The notes below the pieces were generated by a model. That model saw only the letters and a program-made list of their open reading frames with translations. It did no database searches and was not told where the DNA came from. The translations under genes and the position numbers were made by a program. DNA of 11,644 nt from Verrucomicrobiales bacterium (GTDB lineage Bacteria > Verrucomicrobiota > Verrucomicrobiia > Limisphaerales > UBA1096). The stretch is from contig JAPPPH010000497.1 of NCBI GenBank assembly GCA_028817635.1, positions 1 through 11,644 on the forward strand, written 5' to 3'. Positions 1-6,989 of this stretch are shown here, piece after piece (within the stretch, counting starts at the first letter, position 1; the number at the start of each line of letters is the position of its first letter).

Positions 1-3000
1 CAATAGGGAGGGCTGGTTTTTCGTCAGCGTCAGGACGAAGTCGATCTCTCCCGCTTGGCCAAGCGCGGCGATGTTTTTTGCGACGTTTGGAAGATTTTCC
101 TGCGCGATTTTGTTCTCGCGAATCAGGGTGACGAGCGTCCCTGCGGCACGAGGATCACCAGTTGCCTCGAGTGCGAATCGGAGCAGGTCCGGTTCGCCGC
201 CGAACACTTGTCTGCCGGATTGCAACGCCGGAAGCCAATCGTTGCGCAGCTCGCGTGCGGTGAGCCACTTGGCGTAGTCCAGCCATGAATCGCTTGCATG
301 ATGACGGGCACGCAGGGCGATGTTGGCGGCCGGGAGCGAGCCGGTTTCGCGCAGGGTGTTCACGGCCTCAAGACGGACGCGGGGATGCGCATCCTCGGCG
401 GCTTTCGCGAACAGTTCGAATGAATTGGGGATACGGTCGCGCCAATGAAACAGCATGCGAACCGCACCGGCCCGGGCGCGGGGTTCCGGGGAGTTTAACA
501 CCGTGCGTAGCAGCGTCTCGTTGGGAGTGTTCAGCGTCCCGTGTAGCCAGAGTGCCTCGAGCTGGTGATGTTCAAAATCAGGATCCAAAGGTGACAGGGC
601 ATCAAGCCAAGACTTGAGCTGAGTCAGCACCTTGGCGGGGGAGCGCGTTGCCAGTTCGCGCTTGGCCTGTGTGCGGGTGTAGTCCTCGGGCGACTTGAGG
701 TGGTCCAAAAGCGTTTCCACCGGTGCGCCGTGAATGTGCGGCCGTTTGACCAGCGGCCGATCCTTGGCCGTGAGGCGCCAGATTCGGCCGTGAGCCTTGT
801 CGCGCAGCGGATGGTGGAAATCGACCTCGCCGTGGTCGATGATCGCGTTGTACCAGTCGACAATGTAGAGCGCGCCATCGGGACCAACCTTTAGATCGAC
901 CGGGCGGAAGGTTTTGCGGCTGGAACGGATGAGCGTCTCGACCTCCTTGGCAGCAAAGCCGCTGCCGTTGTCGGTGACATGATAGCGGACCGTGCGGTTG
1001 GCCCGGAAATCATTTTCGATAATGCTGCCCCGCCACTCGGCAGGAAAATGCCGGCCGGAGAGAACTTCGCAGCCGGTGCCGTTGGGTTTGCCGGGCACGA
1101 GGCCGGGTAGGGTGCGGGGCGCGCCGACGGCACTCCGGAATGCGGCCCCGGGGAAGGTGTAGTGCGGTCCCTGGCCACCGGCTCCGTCGGTGATAAACGA
1201 TTGGCCCCAGCGATCGATCGCGTGGCCCCACGGGTTGACCGTGCCACGCGCGAACACCTCGAGCCGCTCTGTCTCCGGGCGGAAACGCCAAAGGCCGCTT
1301 CCGTTGAGCCGGCGTTTGCCCCAGCGGGTGTCGATGAAGCTGTTGATGTAAATCGACTGATTGAAGTACAGCTCGCCCCACGGTGCCCAGCGCAATGCGT
1401 GGATCATGTGGTGAACATCGGCATTGCCGAACCCGGAGAAGACGACCCGCTTTTCGTCTGCCCGGTCGTCGCCATCGGTGTCAGCGAGAAATAAAAACTC
1501 GGTGGCGCTGCAGACATAGGCCCCGCCGTGCACCGGCATGACGGAGTGGGGGACGAGCAGCCCCTCGGCGAATACCGTGGAATTCTCCGCAACACCGTCG
1601 CCGTCGGCATCCTCAAGAATGACGATTCGGTCGTTGGGTTCCGTGCCGGGCTTGATGTGTGGGTAGGTGGAACTCATCGAGACCCAGGCCCGCCCCCGTG
1701 TGTCCCAGTTCAGGTTGATCGGATTGGTAAGGATCGGGTCAGAGGCAAACAGGTTCAACGCGAAGCCATCGGAAACCGTCATGCTGGCCAGTTCGTCGGC
1801 CGTATCCGGGGCGGGAATGTGGCGGGGCACTTCGTGCTCGGGGTCGTCGTGAACCGGTTTCCACTGGTCGATCCGCTCGATGGAATACCCGTGCGTACGG
1901 GGTGCTCGCAGTCGGGCGATGCGTTCCTCGGCCGCCGACACCAGCCGGTCGAAATCCTCCATCTCGTAGGCGAGATGCCCCATCTCGTACGAGCGAAATA
2001 AAAATACGTACGTCCGGTTCAACGGTCGAAGTCTTCTGCGATGCTGTAGATTTTTCTGGATAATCTCGGTGCGGAGCTTCGCAGCAGGGGCAAACTCCGG
2101 CCCGTGGAGGATCGCTTGGCCAAGCGCCCAACGCTTGGCGTCAGTTTCGAGAACATCGACGCCGTCCACCCGAAGCCGGTAGGCACTGGCCGCTGAAGCG
2201 ATGCGGACACTGCGGTCGGGTGAAAGAAAATCAAGCGGCAACCGATTCCCCCGGAGGTCGAAGCGAATACCGCGCCCTGTGGAGACGGAATCACTGGTGA
2301 ACACGCCTCCGCGGGTGGCGAGCACTCGCTCGGGGGTGAGCGTTACTTCGTGTTGAATGTCGTCCAGCAAACCAAGCTCGCGCATGGCCAGCTTGGCCAA
2401 GCTACGGTAGCCAAGATCGTTCAGGTGCACTCCGTTTTCCGTGATCGGCTCATCCGTGGGGGAGACCAAGAGGCCGTTTAGATCGATCACGAAATACCCG
2501 TTTTTTTGGCCTAACTCACGAATGAAGCCGGCCGCTTGGCCAAGCCGTTGGTTGCGCTTGGCCAAGTCCGGCAGCGGTGAACCGGAGGCCTCCTGACGGG
2601 GCGGTGTCAGCAGGATGAGTGTGGCCCCGTTTTTATCCAGCGCACTCAGCAGGCGGGTGTAGCCGGTTTTAAATTGGTCGAGCGTCAGTCCTGTGTTTTC
2701 AAATGCAACACTGCTGCCGTAGCCCACAATGATCGTACTTGGGCCGGCATCGGAGACGTGCTTCAACAAGGCACGATAGCCGACGCCATCGGCCGGCCCG
2801 GACTGCCAGCCGCGGGTGTTACGGCCGTCCTTGAACTCCGCCCGTGCCGTGCCGAACACGTCGTCTCCGGGCCAGCCAAGATTGCGAAACGTGATGTCGT
2901 GGTTTGGCCAATGGGCGGTCAGTGCCGTCTCGAGGTAACCGAATTTTTCCATGCGCGAAATCAACGTGTCACCGACGAACACCACCCGGTTTTTCGTCGG

Positions 3001-4056
3001 AGGTTCGGGGACGAACATTTTTTCGTTGTCGATGTTTCCATCGAGTTTCCAGTGGGCGGTGAGGGCCTCGTTGTTCACGTCGGTTTCCCCGGCCGCGAGC
3101 TTGGTCATGTCGTTTTCGGATAGGCCCTCGCTGTAGACTCGGACGTCATCAATGTTGCCTTCGAATATTTCGCGATCATTTTCAAACGAACCGATGTACG
3201 CCGCTGAATTGCCCGAATAGCCAAGCGTACCCTCAGCCGAATTCTCGCTTATCAACTTTCCATTGAAAAACAGTCGCACTGTTTTGCCGTCGTACGAGGC
3301 GGCGACGTGGTGCCATTTGCCATTCGATAGTTTGGATTTGTCAATTCGCCCGCCGAACTCTTTGTATCCAGAAATGTTCAGCCCAAACCAAAGCCCCCAA
3401 AACGGGCCTTCCTGCCCGATGGCCAACAGTCGGCGGTTTTCGCCATCCTCCTTCCGGTAAATGCACTGCCAGTGGTTGGTGATGTTTTCCGGGCGAATCC
3501 AGGCGCTGATCGTCGTGCCCTTGCGGGAGTGAAGTCCGGGATAACTTGCGGCGTGAACCCTGGGCTTGTCCAAGCCAAAACGAAGCGCCTTGCCGTGTCG
3601 GCCGTCGATGAATTCAAACTTGCCTTCGCCTGTTTTGTGCGTCGGCCGGCGCAGAGGGGTGGCGCTTTGAAATTCTTCGTTGATAACGATGACAGAGGGT
3701 TCGCTGAAATCACTGGCGACTCCATTTTCATCCCACGTTTGCACCTTCCACCAGACGTTCGCCCTGTCAGAAAGAGCGGTGCCGCCAATGGGGATGTTTG
3801 TGTTTTCTGTCGAAAGCCGGTGCCCGCTGTCCCAGATGTCGCCGACGTCTGCGTAAAGTTTTCGGAGTTCGCTTGCAACGAGCACTCGGTAGCCGGTTTG
3901 TTTTTCGGCAGCCCAAGAGAGGGTAAACTGGTTTAACGCCAGCCCAAGTTTGTTGGGCATGGGGGTAGCGCGGAGCTCGTGGGGGGCGGCCTTCAGTGGG
4001 TGAGCGAACGCACTCACAAAAAGAAGACCAAGGGTGAATCGTAGTATTGCTGGCAT
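1..4056 (-). CDS. Large secreted PVC-type multidomain protein: Ig/FnIII-like, LamG, SGNH-like, dehydrogenase-type beta-propeller, HEAT repeats (C-terminus outside window)
   Basis: One open frame from ATG at 4056 to the left edge (1352 codons, no stop). Visible in order: signal peptide (1-23, cut near KAA); an Ig/FnIII-like domain (about 25-120) like the N-terminus of bacterial alpha-L-rhamnosidases (TGYRVLVAS, WWKVQTWDENG); a LamG/concanavalin-like domain (about 140-320, KWHHVAASYDG, IDDVRVY); an SGNH/GDSL-like domain (about 353-560) starting FVGDTLISR and ending NGVHLNDLGY; a linker about 665-720; a beta-propeller (about 759-1100) with Ca-loop-like DADGDG and DTDGDD, the TIGR02604-type 'membrane-bound dehydrogenase' module; then HEAT-like helical repeats to the edge. 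Family members usually end in a CxxCH haem domain, which would lie off-window. The SGNH catalytic Ser is Thr364 and the Asp of DxxH is Asn541, so esterase activity is doubtful. Likely exported and involved in sugar or polymer oxidation or binding; substrate unknown. It contains five CTTGGCCAAG sites. The start is chosen because the signal peptide follows directly. Confidence 0.85.
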   Translation of the reverse strand, partial: MPAILRFTLGLLFVSAFAHPLKAAPHELRATPMPNKLGLALNQFTLSWAAEKQTGYRVLVASELRKLYADVGDIWDSGHRLSTENTNIPIGGTALSDRANVWWKVQTWDENGVASDFSEPSVIVINEEFQSATPLRRPTHKTGEGKFEFIDGRHGKALRFGLDKPRVHAASYPGLHSRKGTTISAWIRPENITNHWQCIYRKEDGENRRLLAIGQEGPFWGLWFGLNISGYKEFGGRIDKSKLSNGKWHHVAASYDGKTVRLFFNGKLISENSAEGTLGYSGNSAAYIGSFENDREIFEGNIDDVRVYSEGLSENDMTKLAAGETDVNNEALTAHWKLDGNIDNEKMFVPEPPTKNRVVFVGDTLISRMEKFGYLETALTAHWPNHDITFRNLGWPGDDVFGTARAEFKDGRNTRGWQSGPADGVGYRALLKHVSDAGPSTIIVGYGSSVAFENTGLTLDQFKTGYTRLLSALDKNGATLILLTPPRQEASGSPLPDLAKRNQRLGQAAGFIRELGQKNGYFVIDLNGLLVSPTDEPITENGVHLNDLGYRSLAKLAMRELGLLDDIQHEVTLTPERVLATRGGVFTSDSVSTGRGIRFDLRGNRLPLDFLSPDRSVRIASAASAYRLRVDGVDVLETDAKRWALGQAILHGPEFAPAAKLRTEIIQKNLQHRRRLRPLNRTYVFLFRSYEMGHLAYEMEDFDRLVSAAEERIARLRAPRTHGYSIERIDQWKPVHDDPEHEVPRHIPAPDTADELASMTVSDGFALNLFASDPILTNPINLNWDTRGRAWVSMSSTYPHIKPGTEPNDRIVILEDADGDGVAENSTVFAEGLLVPHSVMPVHGGAYVCSATEFLFLADTDGDDRADEKRVVFSGFGNADVHHMIHALRWAPWGELYFNQSIYINSFIDTRWGKRRLNGSGLWRFRPETERLEVFARGTVNPWGHAIDRWGQSFITDGAGGQGPHYTFPGAAFRSAVGAPRTLPGLVPGKPNGTGCEVLSGRHFPAEWRGSIIENDFRANRTVRYHVTDNGSGFAAKEVETLIRSSRKTFRPVDLKVGPDGALYIVDWYNAIIDHGEVDFHHPLRDKAHGRIWRLTAKDRPLVKRPHIHGAPVETLLDHLKSPEDYTRTQAKRELATRSPAKVLTQLKSWLDALSPLDPDFEHHQLEALWLHGTLNTPNETLLRTVLNSPEPRARAGAVRMLFHWRDRIPNSFELFAKAAEDAHPRVRLEAVNTLRETGSLPAANIALRARHHASDSWLDYAKWLTARELRNDWLPALQSGRQVFGGEPDLLRFALEATGDPRAAGTLVTLIRENKIAQENLPNVAKNIAALGQAGEIDFVLTLTKNQPSLL
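52..65. repeat. Iterated palindrome, full 14-bp form CGCTTGGCCAAGCG
   Basis: Inside the large PVC-type gene, read as codons for LGQA in the HEAT-repeat region. Confidence 0.85.
2113..2126. repeat. Iterated palindrome, full 14-bp form
   Basis: In the PVC-type gene between the SGNH-like and propeller domains; encodes LGQA. A half copy (CGCTTGGCG) follows at 2132-2140. Confidence 0.85.
2390..2403. repeat. Iterated palindrome, 14-bp variant AGCTTGGCCAAGCT
   Basis: Still a perfect palindrome although the outer pair changed from C/G to A/T. It encodes LAK just after the NGVHLN motif. The paired change at both outer positions supports selection on symmetry. Confidence 0.85.
2534..2545. repeat. Iterated palindrome, 12-bp form GCTTGGCCAAGC
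   Basis: In the SGNH-like domain, encodes LGQA. Its core starts 22 bases from the next copy, making a close pair. Confidence 0.85.
2557..2566. repeat. Iterated palindrome, 10-bp core CTTGGCCAAG
   Basis: Second member of the close pair in the SGNH-like domain; encodes LAK, a different codon phase from its neighbour. Confidence 0.85.
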
Positions 4057-4144
4057 CGTGGGGGGAAACTACCGGTTTGGGAGTGGAGTGGCATCAAAAA
4101 TCGTTTTCACTTCAATTGTGAATCCGTGTTGCTACTTTTTCCGC
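4057..4144. promoter_or_regulatory. Divergent promoter region between the large PVC-type gene and the peptidase gene
   Basis: These 88 bases separate two genes read away from each other, so both promoters should lie here. There is an inverted repeat TTCAC-N7-GTGAA at 4106-4122, which could be an operator. A weak plus-strand promoter can be proposed (TTCAAT 4111-4116, 16-base spacer, TACTTT 4133-4138). It would start transcription almost at the ATG at 4145 and give a nearly leaderless mRNA. Neither gene has a recognisable Shine-Dalgarno sequence. The box assignments are inference. Confidence 0.4.
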
Positions 4145-5128
4145 ATGATTTCTTTGAAGCGCAATACGTGCGGCTTGGTGTCTCTCTTTGGGTTGTTTTT
4201 ATTTTGCGGCATGGTGGGAGGTGTCGCGGATGACAAATCCAAGCGGATGGTGCTGACTGAGTCTGACCCGGAGTATGTGCGCAACGAGAACTATCCGGAG
4301 AAATGGTTTCGTGTCCTAAGCAAGGGAATCGACACGACACGCGAATACCTCGGCAACTACGGCCCGTTATGCGTCTACATTATCGGGCAGGAAAAGGATG
4401 AACTAAAATCGGACGCGGTCGCGGACAGGATCATCGAAGCCTACTGCCGCAACCGACACGGCGGGGCGGAGGATCGTGGGCAGGATTGCCTGAAGCGCAA
4501 AGGCGGCTCATTGGTCGCGCGGGCGCGCGACGGCTCCACCGAGGCTTATCTCTCGTATGTCGACTTCCTCGATAAGCCGCTGGCGGAACTGGTTTTCATC
4601 AATCCGCATGGGTTCCCGATGCCGTACCTTCACACGCGGGGCATCCACGAGTACGCCCATGTGTTTCAGCGTGCCCACGCTCGGACGCCGACTTGGCTGA
4701 CCGAGGGCGGCGCGGAATTCCTGGCGTTTTACCTTGGCGACAAACACGACTGGATTGATTTTGAAAAATCGATGGAAGGCTCAATGCGGATGGCACGCAA
4801 GGTGAAGAAGGGTGAGGCTTCACTGATCGATTTTGAGGACGTCGGAAAAATTGAAAAGGAGCGGCCGCACTTGAAGAAATATTACCGGCACCTTGCTTAT
4901 GATGCCGGCACTTGGGCGGTGGCGTTGCTCATCCATCGATCCGAAAGTCGAAGTGTGAAGCAGTTCATGAAAACGTTCTATCCCATGCTGGATGAGAAAG
5001 GCTGGCGATCGGCCGTGTGTCGCTACGGCGGTTATGAGGATATCGATGCCTTCTACAGCGCCTTTGCAAAACTGCTGGAGCAACCGGAGAAGGAGCAAAT
5101 GAAACTGCTCCGTACGATCAAGCCCTAG
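4145..5128 (+). CDS. Secreted gluzincin-type zinc metallopeptidase-like protein
   Basis: 327 residues. The N-terminus is a signal peptide (KR, then hydrophobic LVSLFGLFLFCGMVGGVA, cut about residue 25). The catalytic signature is complete: HEYAH at 168-172 (two zinc His, general-base Glu169), followed after exactly 18 residues by Glu191 in WLTEGGAEF. HExxH-X18-E with W-x-x-E-G-x-A-E is the zinc site of the M1/'peptidase MA' gluzincins. The protein is much shorter than M1 aminopeptidases and lacks their N-terminal beta domain, so it belongs with the small peptidase-MA-like proteins of unknown substrate; cleavage activity is inferred. The frame stays open back to 4034, but ATG 4145 is preferred because it directly precedes the signal peptide and avoids overlap with the divergent gene. 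Its TAG stop shares bases with the stop of the convergent sulfatase. It has no CTTGGCCAAG site. Confidence 0.8.
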   Translation: MISLKRNTCGLVSLFGLFLFCGMVGGVADDKSKRMVLTESDPEYVRNENYPEKWFRVLSKGIDTTREYLGNYGPLCVYIIGQEKDELKSDAVADRIIEAYCRNRHGGAEDRGQDCLKRKGGSLVARARDGSTEAYLSYVDFLDKPLAELVFINPHGFPMPYLHTRGIHEYAHVFQRAHARTPTWLTEGGAEFLAFYLGDKHDWIDFEKSMEGSMRMARKVKKGEASLIDFEDVGKIEKERPHLKKYYRHLAYDAGTWAVALLIHRSESRSVKQFMKTFYPMLDEKGWRSAVCRYGGYEDIDAFYSAFAKLLEQPEKEQMKLLRTIKP

Positions 5129-5173
5129 TTGGCGTCGTCAAGTGATGGGAGGGAGGTGCGCCAGTCGAGCAGC

Positions 5174-5187
5174 CGCTTGGCCAAGCG
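5174..5187. repeat. Iterated palindrome, full 14-bp form
   Basis: Near the 3' end of the sulfatase; encodes LAK within KRLAKRLL. A half copy, GCTTGGC, follows directly. Confidence 0.85.
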
Positions 5188-5466
5188 CTTGGCTGTTACC
5201 GGATGCTGCGCAGCGACGTTTTGGGCTTCATTAGTCGCTTGGCCGAAATCGTACAGTTCCAGTCCCGATCCATCGGCGTTGATGAGCAGTTTCCAGCGTC
5301 CTTCGCGGATGGCGCAGTTGGGACTGCGATCAGCCACACCACCCGGCTTGAGGTAGCTTTTGTCGCGACCATACTCCCAAAAGAGCGGGGTCTCGCGTTG
5401 AAGAGGTTGGCCCAGAAAAACATGGCCGGCATCGATCCCATCGAACTCGACCTGTGGCGGTGTGAC

Positions 5467-5476
5467 CTTGGCCAAG
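5467..5476. repeat. Iterated palindrome, 10-bp core
   Basis: In the C-terminal half of the sulfatase; encodes LAK. Confidence 0.8.
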
Positions 5477-6490
5477 CGGCTGAGTGTCGGGAAAAAATCG
5501 ACGGCGGCCAGAATGGACGAGTCATCCACCCGCCCAGCCGGGATGGTGCCTTTCCAGCGGACAATCAACGGCATACGAATGCCGCCCTCGTACAGGCTCC
5601 ATTTTCGTCCACGAAAACCAGCCGTGCTCCCGGGGGCGACGTTTGGTCCCTTGCGGTAGTAGTGTCGCCAGGCGGTGGGGCCGTTGTCGCTGGTCAGGAC
5701 GAACAATGTTTTTTCACCAAGCCCAAGCGAGTCAACGTGGTCGATGAGGCGCCCGAGTTGTTCGTCCATCTCATCGAGCACGGCATAAAAACGGTGCGTA
5801 AAAGGCCGGTCGGCATGACGTTCGTGGCGCTTGAGAAACGCATCGCTGGGCACGTGTCGATCGTGAACATCATTGAGCCAGAGTTGGAGATAAAACGGAT
5901 TGCGCTTGTTGCGATCGATGAAGTCGATGGATTTATCGACGTAAGTGCGAGTCCAAGTGTATTTGGGATCGATCTTGCGATCGACGCGCGGTCCCATTCC
6001 TTCGGCGTTCACGAAATGTTCTTCAAACCCGTAGGCGCTTGGCAGCGGGGAATCGTCCCAGTCGCGTCCTCAGCCCGTGTGCCAGGGGCCGTAGTGCGCC
6101 GTGACGTAGCCTCCAGAGCGGAACGCCCGGGCGATTGCCGGGGCAGCAGGATCCAGAAAATCACTCATGCCTCGCTCCCGGTTGCGTTTCCGTCCCGCGA
6201 GGAATGAGTTGATGAGATGGCGTGCGGGGTACTGTCCCGTGGTGAACGCCACCCTCGAGGGAGAGCAGATTGGTGAGGCGACGTAAAATTGTTTGAAGAG
6301 CGACCCTTCCCGGGCGAGCCGGTCGATGTGTTGAGTTTCGACATCCGTGTTGCCGGTGCAACTCAGGTCCCCAAACCCCATGTCATCAATCAAAATGAAA
6401 ATGACATTTGGGCGACTATATTCGGCTGCTTGAGTGGAAAAAAATGTTCCACTGCAAAGGGCACCAAAGAGGAACAGGCGGCAGAGCCTA

Positions 6491-6709
6491 TTAGGCAGAA
6501 AGCTGTTCAACTTCTGCCGGGACTTTGTTGAGTACAATTTTCTCAAGATCGACCTTGTTGCTGGCATTGTCGATGTCGATCCCGGTGACATTACCCTCAT
6601 CGTCGTAATCGAGGACAATTCCCTCTGAGATTTCCCGGCTGTCAGAGCTGGGTTTTGAGGATAGGTCGATGTAGAGCGAATCGGTTGTTGAGTCGTAGTT
6701 TAAAGTCAC
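6491..6709 (-). CDS. DUF2283 family small protein
   Basis: 72 residues, acidic, starting at GTG 6709. The pattern YDSTTDSLYIDL, then EISEGIVLDYDDEGNVTGIDI is the DUF2283 signature (tyrosine/aspartate strand, 'G-[IV]-[IV]-LDYDEEG-x-[IV]-x-GI'). The family consists of short proteins common in bacteria and often paired with another small protein; its biochemical role is not established, and toxin-antitoxin-like roles have been suggested only from pairing. The GTG start overlaps the TGA stop of the upstream 80-residue gene as GTGA (6709-6706), which suggests translational coupling. Its 3' end overlaps the proposed sulfatase start by about 20 bases in another frame. Confidence 0.8.
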   Translation of the reverse strand: MTLNYDSTTDSLYIDLSSKPSSDSREISEGIVLDYDDEGNVTGIDIDNASNKVDLEKIVLNKVPAEVEQLSA

Positions 6710-6948
6710 GGTTTGAATCTCCTGTCAGGGAAAGCGTTATGAATGGTTTTTTTGTCATCGAGCGTAACAACACGAAGAATTCGATTGTCCAATTCCTCGA
6801 CTCTTCCCCAAAAACGAAATCGATTGTGTTCCTGTTTTTCCATTTTGATGGGGCGCTCGCAAATGGCGATGCACCATTCTTTTTGCAGATAGGGCCGTTT
6901 ACGAAGTACGTGTTTTTCGAAGTAATCCGTGAAACCGTACCCTCTCAT
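6706..6948 (-). CDS. Small hypothetical protein paired with DUF2283 (DUF4258-like appearance)
   Basis: 80 residues from ATG 6948, basic, no signal peptide or membrane segment. The arrangement H-x-x-R-x-R near the N-terminus, CERP in the middle, then FRFWGRVEEL, ILRVVTLDD and HNAFPDRRF resembles the small one-domain proteins (DUF4258/BrnT-like in appearance) found beside DUF2283 genes. The function is unknown; a toxin-like partner role is only inference. It begins 41 bases after the stop of the 1135-residue gene and overlaps the DUF2283 start by 4 bases. The DNA here is clearly AT-richer than its surroundings: 50 G+C in the 120 bases 6721-6840, against 36 in the 60 bases 9601-9660. This fits an acquired cassette. 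Confidence 0.75.
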   Translation of the reverse strand: MRGYGFTDYFEKHVLRKRPYLQKEWCIAICERPIKMEKQEHNRFRFWGRVEELDNRILRVVTLDDKKTIHNAFPDRRFKP

Positions 6949-6989
6949 CCGGGAAAGCTACGACATGTAGGTTTTAAGGCAATTGTAAT

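Larger units (their letters stand above)
5125..6510 (-). pseudogene. Formylglycine-type sulfatase interrupted by an in-frame TGA (probable pseudogene)
   Basis: Read from a possible TTG at 6510 to TAG at 5127-5125, this is a 461-residue secreted sulfatase (arylsulfatase/choline-sulfatase superfamily) that would remove sulfate esters, probably from polysaccharide. Seen: signal peptide (about 1-29, ending TQAA), metal ligands IDD (Asp42, Asp43), the CSPSR motif with formylglycine precursor Cys82 (6267-6265), and the late metal-site motif SDNGP (Asp275, Asn276). The C-terminal half (GRKWSLYEGGIRMP) is normal. At codon 147 (6072-6070) a TGA interrupts the frame where relatives have Gly in GKWHLGGGRD. 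The same stretch reads HYGPWHTG-stop-GRDWDD, so the conserved catalytic Lys is also lost (Pro). Frame is kept on both sides, so this is a substitution, not a frameshift. No ATG lies between the end of the DUF2283 gene and the signal peptide, so the start is uncertain. Recent decay is the simplest reading; readthrough or a sequence error are alternatives. Confidence 0.8.

Noticed and set aside
4034..4144. Longer start of the peptidase at ATG 4034
   Set aside because: It would overlap the divergent gene's start and put 37 unlikely residues before a clear signal peptide beginning at 4145.
6012..6072. A frameshift splitting the sulfatase into two genes
   Set aside because: The N- and C-terminal halves are in the same frame; only a TGA codon at 6072-6070 separates them, 20 codons before the internal ATG at 6012.
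6070..6072. Selenocysteine or a recoded TGA
   Set aside because: Relatives have glycine here, TGA is a normal stop elsewhere in the window (80-residue gene), and neighbouring catalytic lysine is also lost.
5203..6207. 334-codon plus-strand open frame
   Set aside because: It is the antisense shadow of the sulfatase, with no recognisable domain, and the minus strand carries clear catalytic motifs.
6510..6618. Sulfatase start at the upstream frame opening 6618
   Set aside because: Those codons are an out-of-frame reading of the DUF2283 gene and do not look like a signal peptide; the true start is probably near 6510.
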